Shown here: piece after piece, positions 41,332 through 45,651 of the stretch | Numbering within the stretch: position 1 is the first letter of the stretch | Layout: the number at the start of each line of letters is the position of its first letter | Virus record (IMG/VR): IMGVR_UViG_3300020183_000141 | Location: 1-45,651 of that record | DNA length: 45,651 nt | Strand: one strand, 5' to 3' | From: a virus | The notes under the pieces: model-generated | Told to the model about the DNA's origin: nothing | Databases searched by the model: none | The model's input: only the letters and a program-made list of their open reading frames with translations | Position numbers and translations under genes: made by a program

Positions 41332-41365
41332 TTGACACATAGGGGATATTAATATAATATCCCCT
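41332..41365 (+). promoter_or_regulatory. Promoter overlapped by a perfect palindrome (operator candidate)
   Basis: TTGACA (41332-41337), 17 bases, TAATAT (41355-41360). A perfect inverted repeat of 11-base arms (AGGGGATATTA and TAATATCCCCT, 41341-41351 and 41355-41365) around ATA covers the spacer and the -10 box, so a dimeric repressor bound there would block the promoter. Confidence 0.65.
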
Positions 41366-41397
41366 ATATAAACAAATCAGAAAGAGAGAGGTATAAG

Positions 41398-41613
41398 ATG
41401 ATTAACTTAAAAGTAGGAACTAAATTTAACATAACTTTTTTTGCTAAAAAGTATGGTAAGTTTATAACTCGTGCTGGTTTATGGACTGAAAAATCAGTTG
41501 AGAAATATTGCAAACATAACATAGAAAAACTTTTTACTTTCTATGATTTAGACGCTGAAAGATATACAACAGCAACAGGCGATATAACAATAGTTGAGAG
41601 AAAGGATAATTAA
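41398..41613 (+). CDS. Hypothetical protein (71 aa)
   Basis: This 71-residue protein, with AGAGAGAGGTATAAG upstream, reads MINLKVGTKFNITFFAKKYG, then aromatic-rich FTFYDLDAERYTTATGDITI. The family is unknown. As the first gene after the palindrome promoter it may be regulated by it. It is followed after 1 base by the next gene. Confidence 0.55.
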   Translation: MINLKVGTKFNITFFAKKYGKFITRAGLWTEKSVEKYCKHNIEKLFTFYDLDAERYTTATGDITIVERKDN

Positions 41614-41614
41614 A

Positions 41615-41980
41615 ATGAAACACATTTGTCAGGGACCAAAGTGTCATACATATGACACTCAATCAAGAGTGAGAGGAACCAAAGGGAATAAAGTTTTGCG
41701 AACTCGCAATGCAAGATATGATATATCAGACAGAACACATCCAAGATATGATTGGGTAAATAGTTGGGAATTTTATTTTTGCGATGAGCGCTGCATGCTT
41801 AATTGGCTTGATGTAAATATGACTCAATTAATAAACTTTGTTGGAATTAAAACTAAACCAAGTGAGAGCCCTGTAGATATAGTTAAAACAATTCATAAAG
41901 ATTGGGCTGGACGCGATTACACGCGCACAACTATAAAGTTATTGAACAATACAATACAAGATGATACTGTAACTGCATAA
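41615..41980 (+). CDS. Hypothetical Cys-containing protein (121 aa)
   Basis: The ATG at 41615 has an AAAGGATAATTAAA ribosome site and is preferred to an upstream TTG. Residues MKHICQGPKCHTYDTQ and FYFCDERCMLNWL give two Cys pairs (C5/C10, C56/C60) that could bind zinc. The remainder is charged and helical. It is conserved in layout with small phage zinc proteins. Confidence 0.55.
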   Translation: MKHICQGPKCHTYDTQSRVRGTKGNKVLRTRNARYDISDRTHPRYDWVNSWEFYFCDERCMLNWLDVNMTQLINFVGIKTKPSESPVDIVKTIHKDWAGRDYTRTTIKLLNNTIQDDTVTA

Positions 41981-41998
41981 CTAAATGAAAGGTATAAT

Positions 41999-42265
41999 AT
42001 GACTAAACCACTACATGTAATAAACTGGCAAGGCAAAGAGTATAGAATACCCTTTGACTTAGATTTAAATCTAGATCCAAAAGAAAAACTAATTGATGTG
42101 CCTAATATGTACAGCGGTGTAACGGCTAGCCTACCTTGGTTCGCTGTTGCTGTGTATGATATGATTAAAGGTGCAGAGGTTACCGAAGATTATAATCTTA
42201 TGCAGAAAGGTTTATCTTGGTTCTCTAAACATTTTCCTAAAGAATACATGACATTGCTAGACTGA
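41999..42265 (+). CDS. Hypothetical protein (88 aa)
   Basis: This 88-residue protein, with GAAAGGTATAAT upstream, reads MTKPLHVINWQGKEYRIPFD, then acidic and helical stretches and SWFSKHFPKEYMTLLD. The family is not known to me. It ends the plus-strand accessory genes before a 214-base gap. Confidence 0.55.
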   Translation: MTKPLHVINWQGKEYRIPFDLDLNLDPKEKLIDVPNMYSGVTASLPWFAVAVYDMIKGAEVTEDYNLMQKGLSWFSKHFPKEYMTLLD

Positions 42266-42283
42266 GTCTAGCAGCTAGCCTCA

Positions 42284-42304
42284 AGCCACTCGAGACGAGT
42301 GGCT
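42284..42304 (+). terminator. Hairpin in the 42266-42479 gap
   Basis: A 9-bp stem AGCCACTCG/CGAGTGGCT with an AGA loop lies 18 bases after the last accessory gene. A shorter CTAGACT/AGTCTAG palindrome overlaps that gene's stop. There is no T-run. The rest of the gap (to 42479) is AT-rich, with no further features that I can support. Confidence 0.5.
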
Positions 42305-42479
42305 AGTGGCAAGAGGTCCCAAGTCACTTAACATTTACTTTTATTCTATAACAATCGATTTACTTAAATAAAAAGGGGTCCCTCAACTTAGCCGTGTATT
42401 GCTTGATTTAGACATTCATAAGGTGTAAATACTTTGAAGGTTCCAAAATTAATCCTAAAAAATTTTGCGAAAAATTTTT

Positions 42480-43952
42480 ATGAACGACCTTATTGAGAAG
42501 TTAAATAGATTACCACCTGATATAAAGGAAGAATTTATAAAGGCTGGTTTACTTGCAAAAGAAAAACGTGGAATAGAAAAAGCACAATCTGATTTCATGA
42601 CTTTTGTAAAACGTGTTTGGCCAGAATTTATTGAAGGTGAACATCATAAAAGAATTGCAGAAAAATTTAATGATTTGGCAAATGGTAGAATTAAAAGATT
42701 AATTATCAACATGCCACCTCGACATACAAAATCCGAGTTTGCTTCCTTCCTGCTTCCAGCTTGGATGATAGGACGTAAACCAGATTTAAAAATAATTCAA
42801 ACAACACACACAACAGAACTTGCGGTACGATTTGGTCGTAAATCTAAAACATTAATGGATATGCCAGAGTACAAAGAAGTATTTTTAACTCGACTTAGAG
42901 AAGACAGTCAAGCCGCTGGTAAATGGGAAACAGAACAAGGTGGTGAATACTATGCAGCCGGTGTTGGTTCCGCTATTACCGGTCGAGGTGCAGATTTGTT
43001 AATTATCGATGACCCGCATTCTGAACAGGATGCAATGAATGCTGAAGCATTAGAACGCGCGTACGAGTGGTATACATCAGGACCTCGTCAGCGTTTGCAA
43101 CCAGGAGGAGCTATTGTTCTTGTTATGACAAGATGGAATACAAAAGATTTAACAGGTAGCTTGCTTCGAGAATCGGGGAACATTAAATCTGATAGATGGG
43201 AACTTATAGAATTTCCGGCAATCCTTCCATCTGGTAAACCTGTATGGCCAGAGTTTTGGAAGTTAGAAGAATTAGAAGGAGTAAAAGCGTCTATTAGTTT
43301 ACAAAAATGGAATGCACAATGGATGCAAAATCCAACATCAGAAGAAGGTGCAATTATAAAACGTGAATGGTGGAGAAAATGGGAAAAAGATTTTATACCA
43401 CCATTACAACATGTCATACAAAGTTATGATACAGCTTTTATGAAAAAAGAAACTGCGGACTATTCAGCCATAACAACGTGGGGAGTTTTCTATAATAACG
43501 AAGACTCAGGACCTCAACTCATTTTGCTAGATGCTGTAAAAGATCGTTTTGAATTTCCTGAGCTTCGACGTGTAGCATATCAACAATATCAATATTGGCA
43601 ACCGGAAACTGTGCTGGTTGAAGCAAAGGCTTCAGGACTGCCATTAACTTATGAATTGCGTAAAATGGGTATCCCTGTTATAAACTACACACCTTCAAAA
43701 GGTAATGATAAGCACACACGAGTAAACTCTGTTGCACCTTTATTTGAAGCAGGACAAATTTGGGCACCTGCTGATAAAGACTTTGCACAAGAAGTTATTG
43801 AAGAATGTGCTGCGTTTCCTTATGGAGACCATGACGATTTAGTGGATTCTATGACACAAGCCGTGATGCGTTTTAGACAAGGTGGCTTTGTAGATCACCC
43901 AGAAGATTACAAAGATGAACCTATAATCAGAAACAATAAAACTTATTACTAA
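42480..43952 (+). CDS. terL: Terminase large subunit
   Basis: The ATG at 42480 is chosen over an upstream TTG (42465). The 490-residue protein has an ATPase with PPRHTKS as a divergent P-loop (79-85) and LLIIDDPHS as Walker B (D177, D178). A nuclease domain follows, with SYDTAFMK near 315, VEAKASG near 380 and GDHDDLVDS near 448. It would translocate DNA into the procapsid and cut the concatemer. It is the only packaging motor gene seen, and the small subunit is 5 kb upstream on the other strand. Confidence 0.92.
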   Translation: MNDLIEKLNRLPPDIKEEFIKAGLLAKEKRGIEKAQSDFMTFVKRVWPEFIEGEHHKRIAEKFNDLANGRIKRLIINMPPRHTKSEFASFLLPAWMIGRKPDLKIIQTTHTTELAVRFGRKSKTLMDMPEYKEVFLTRLREDSQAAGKWETEQGGEYYAAGVGSAITGRGADLLIIDDPHSEQDAMNAEALERAYEWYTSGPRQRLQPGGAIVLVMTRWNTKDLTGSLLRESGNIKSDRWELIEFPAILPSGKPVWPEFWKLEELEGVKASISLQKWNAQWMQNPTSEEGAIIKREWWRKWEKDFIPPLQHVIQSYDTAFMKKETADYSAITTWGVFYNNEDSGPQLILLDAVKDRFEFPELRRVAYQQYQYWQPETVLVEAKASGLPLTYELRKMGIPVINYTPSKGNDKHTRVNSVAPLFEAGQIWAPADKDFAQEVIEECAAFPYGDHDDLVDSMTQAVMRFRQGGFVDHPEDYKDEPIIRNNKTYY

Positions 43953-43954
43953 CT

Positions 43955-45651
43955 ATGAAAAAATACGCTGACTTAATAAAAATTTTAGAAGAGCTTTTTG
44001 GTAAAGGCGCTGTTTCTAGAACTATTGGTACACGTACAAATGTAGTTAGATTTCCAAAAGGTAAACAAGGATTAGATCCTACAAAATCTGAATTTGATAT
44101 TGAAGGAAGTTATGCAAAAAATCCTGACTTAGCACAGATCATTGAAAATTCTATTGAAGATAGAATGGGTGATATCACTCAAATGAATGATCAAGAATTA
44201 TTAACTTATACTGCAAATGCTAGAAGACTTTTAAATTTTAAAAAACCACCTTCATTACCAGAAGCTGACATTGTAAAATTTGGAAGTGGAGAAGAGATTA
44301 AAGGAAAAGGATTAGAGACATTAATCGAGAAACAAGGAACAAGATTTCCCCCTACAACAGATATTGGTAGATTAGAAGCTGCAGGAAAAAGATTAGAAAA
44401 ATTTGCAGAAGAAATGAGTCCTGAATTTCTTGCTAAACAAGAAGCTGAAAGAAGAGCTCTTCTTGCAAGACAATACGAAGGTAAAGGTTTTGCAGGTGGA
44501 GTATTTGGTCCAAGCGGAATGTATAGAGCTGTTGCTCGAGATTTTTTACTTGATCAAAATGCAAAAGGAAAAATTAAATTAAGTCCAGACACAATTAAAA
44601 ATTTAGAAGATCGTAATTATATTTCTGGTGGTCAGCCATTAATGTACGCCGATCCAATTAGAATTATGCGTTACCATTATGGCGATGACATATTTGAAAA
44701 AATTCCATTAGATAAAATACCTACAGGCGCACGATCTGAAATTATAGATGTGATGTCTAAAGTAGAAGCACCACCAATTAGAACAGAAGCTCCTAAAACT
44801 CCTGGTGGATATTTAACACCTGGTGAATACAGAGCAAATATTGAAGAACTTAAAAAAATTGAAGAGTCAGTCAAAAGACGTGAATCTAGATTTGCAGATA
44901 TGACTGAAGAAGAAATTCGAAATGAATTACAACAATATGGTAGTCAACGATCTGCATTTGAAACGGGACTTGAATCTGATTTTCCAGAAGAATACGCAAA
45001 ATACAAAGGACCTAAAAAACCAGAGCCAGAAGGTAAAGCAGATGGTGGAAGAATTGGATTTAATAAAGGTAAAAAAGTTATGTCAGAAATTGACAAACTT
45101 ATAGAACAATTAAATAAAAAAACTAAAGGTAAAAAATCTATGGAATCTGTTGATCCAAAAACTGGAGAAGTTACAGTTCCTAAAAAACCAATTAGACGAG
45201 CAGAAGAACCAACGGGTACAACTGTTATGGATCCTGAACCAGAGATTGTAGATGAAAAATCACTTCCAAAAATACAAGAAAAAATAAAAGTTAAAAAATA
45301 CGATGATGATATTATTAAAGCTGCCGATAACATATATCCAAATTATGACGATCCAAAAATTGCAGCAGATCAAATTGTAGATTCTTATGCTCAAATGAAA
45401 TTTGGATTGGAAGATCAATATGGTCTTTCTGGTAAACAACGTATGGATTTGTACACTCAAGCTTATGATTACGTTATGGATTACAATAGAGGAGCTATTG
45501 AAAAAACAACAGGTAAATCTATTAACATATCGGATGAAACTTTCGGTAAAGCTCTTACAGACTTTGCAAGAGAAAATGATCCTGAAGGATTTGCTAATGT
45601 TTCAAAATATGTAGATAGATTAAATGAATTATCAAATTTTAGAACTGGACA
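43955..45651 (+). CDS. Structural-type protein, 3' end beyond the window
   Basis: An ATG at 43955, 2 bases after the terminase stop, opens a frame with no stop up to the window end (at least 565 residues). The N-terminus MKKYADLIKILEELFGKGAV is helical, and a GGRIGFNKGKKVM motif lies near residue 365, like the internal-virion proteins at 15.5-18.7 kb. The rest is charged and helical. Its place after terminase would fit a head or portal-associated protein, but no portal motif is visible. Confidence 0.65.
   Translation, partial: MKKYADLIKILEELFGKGAVSRTIGTRTNVVRFPKGKQGLDPTKSEFDIEGSYAKNPDLAQIIENSIEDRMGDITQMNDQELLTYTANARRLLNFKKPPSLPEADIVKFGSGEEIKGKGLETLIEKQGTRFPPTTDIGRLEAAGKRLEKFAEEMSPEFLAKQEAERRALLARQYEGKGFAGGVFGPSGMYRAVARDFLLDQNAKGKIKLSPDTIKNLEDRNYISGGQPLMYADPIRIMRYHYGDDIFEKIPLDKIPTGARSEIIDVMSKVEAPPIRTEAPKTPGGYLTPGEYRANIEELKKIEESVKRRESRFADMTEEEIRNELQQYGSQRSAFETGLESDFPEEYAKYKGPKKPEPEGKADGGRIGFNKGKKVMSEIDKLIEQLNKKTKGKKSMESVDPKTGEVTVPKKPIRRAEEPTGTTVMDPEPEIVDEKSLPKIQEKIKVKKYDDDIIKAADNIYPNYDDPKIAADQIVDSYAQMKFGLEDQYGLSGKQRMDLYTQAYDYVMDYNRGAIEKTTGKSINISDETFGKALTDFARENDPEGFANVSKYVDRLNELSNFRTG

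Noticed and set aside
44677-45614. Minus-strand and other-frame reading frames at 44677-44874, 44944-45333, 45260-45460 and plus-strand frames at 44922-45104 and 45402-45614
   Set aside because: They overlap the long plus-strand frame from 43955 that stays open to the window end and has a better start and composition.

Overview
The window is a piece of an AT-rich, tightly packed double-stranded DNA bacteriophage genome. It most likely comes from an uncultured short-tailed (podovirus-like) marine phage. The evidence is a terminase pair, head-tail adaptors, tail-fibre-like proteins, large internal-virion-type proteins without a tail sheath or recognisable tape measure, endolysins, a PolA-type replisome, and many tiny overlapping genes. 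Glycine-rich fibres opening with DYLVVAGGGG, GGRIGY/GGRIGF motifs, speD and hsp20 are gene types I associate with marine phages. The A+T bias would suit an AT-rich marine alphaproteobacterial host, but the host is inference. No portal, major capsid protein, integrase, repressor or phage RNA polymerase was found. Terminase lies near the right end and head-tail adaptors at the left end, so portal and capsid genes probably lie outside the window, between those two ends of a circular map.

Layout, left to right. (1) 1-10.7 kb: adaptors, repeat-containing structural proteins, a tail-fibre cassette with two glycine-rich proteins, then three consecutive 2-oxoglutarate/Fe(II) oxygenases. (2) 10.8-22.9 kb: a large tail structural protein, small virion proteins, two glycosyltransferases, three GGRIGY-type or glutamine-rich internal proteins, a 1313-residue internal protein and a holin-like protein. 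(3) 22.9-25.4 kb: SpeD-like and Hsp20 genes, then a convergent SNF2-type helicase. (4) 25.4-33.1 kb: replication module with an archaeo-eukaryotic-type primase, a UvrD-like helicase, a DUF3310 protein and DNA polymerase A. (5) 33.1-36.7 kb: two peptidoglycan-degrading enzymes, then a train of very small genes, mostly joined by ATGA overlaps, that includes a LAGLIDADG-like protein, a tiny lipoprotein and a PD-(D/E)XK nuclease. (6) 36.7-42.5 kb: accessory region with the longest non-coding gaps, iteron-like repeats, GCTTGNN heptad arrays, a tRNA-Cys, a tRNA-minihelix-like structure, several hairpins, and genes on both strands including the small terminase. (7) 42.5-45.65 kb: large terminase and a structural gene running off the right edge.

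Regulation: near-consensus sigma70-type promoters (TTGACA, 16-17 bases, TATA-rich -10) cluster in 25-42 kb and face both ways, which fits early transcription by host RNA polymerase. I saw no comparably strong promoter in the structural region. Structural genes probably form long late operons with tight spacing or overlaps. No stretch over 300 bases lacks a gene. The longest gaps (36715-36962, 40093-40382, 42266-42479) are described below.
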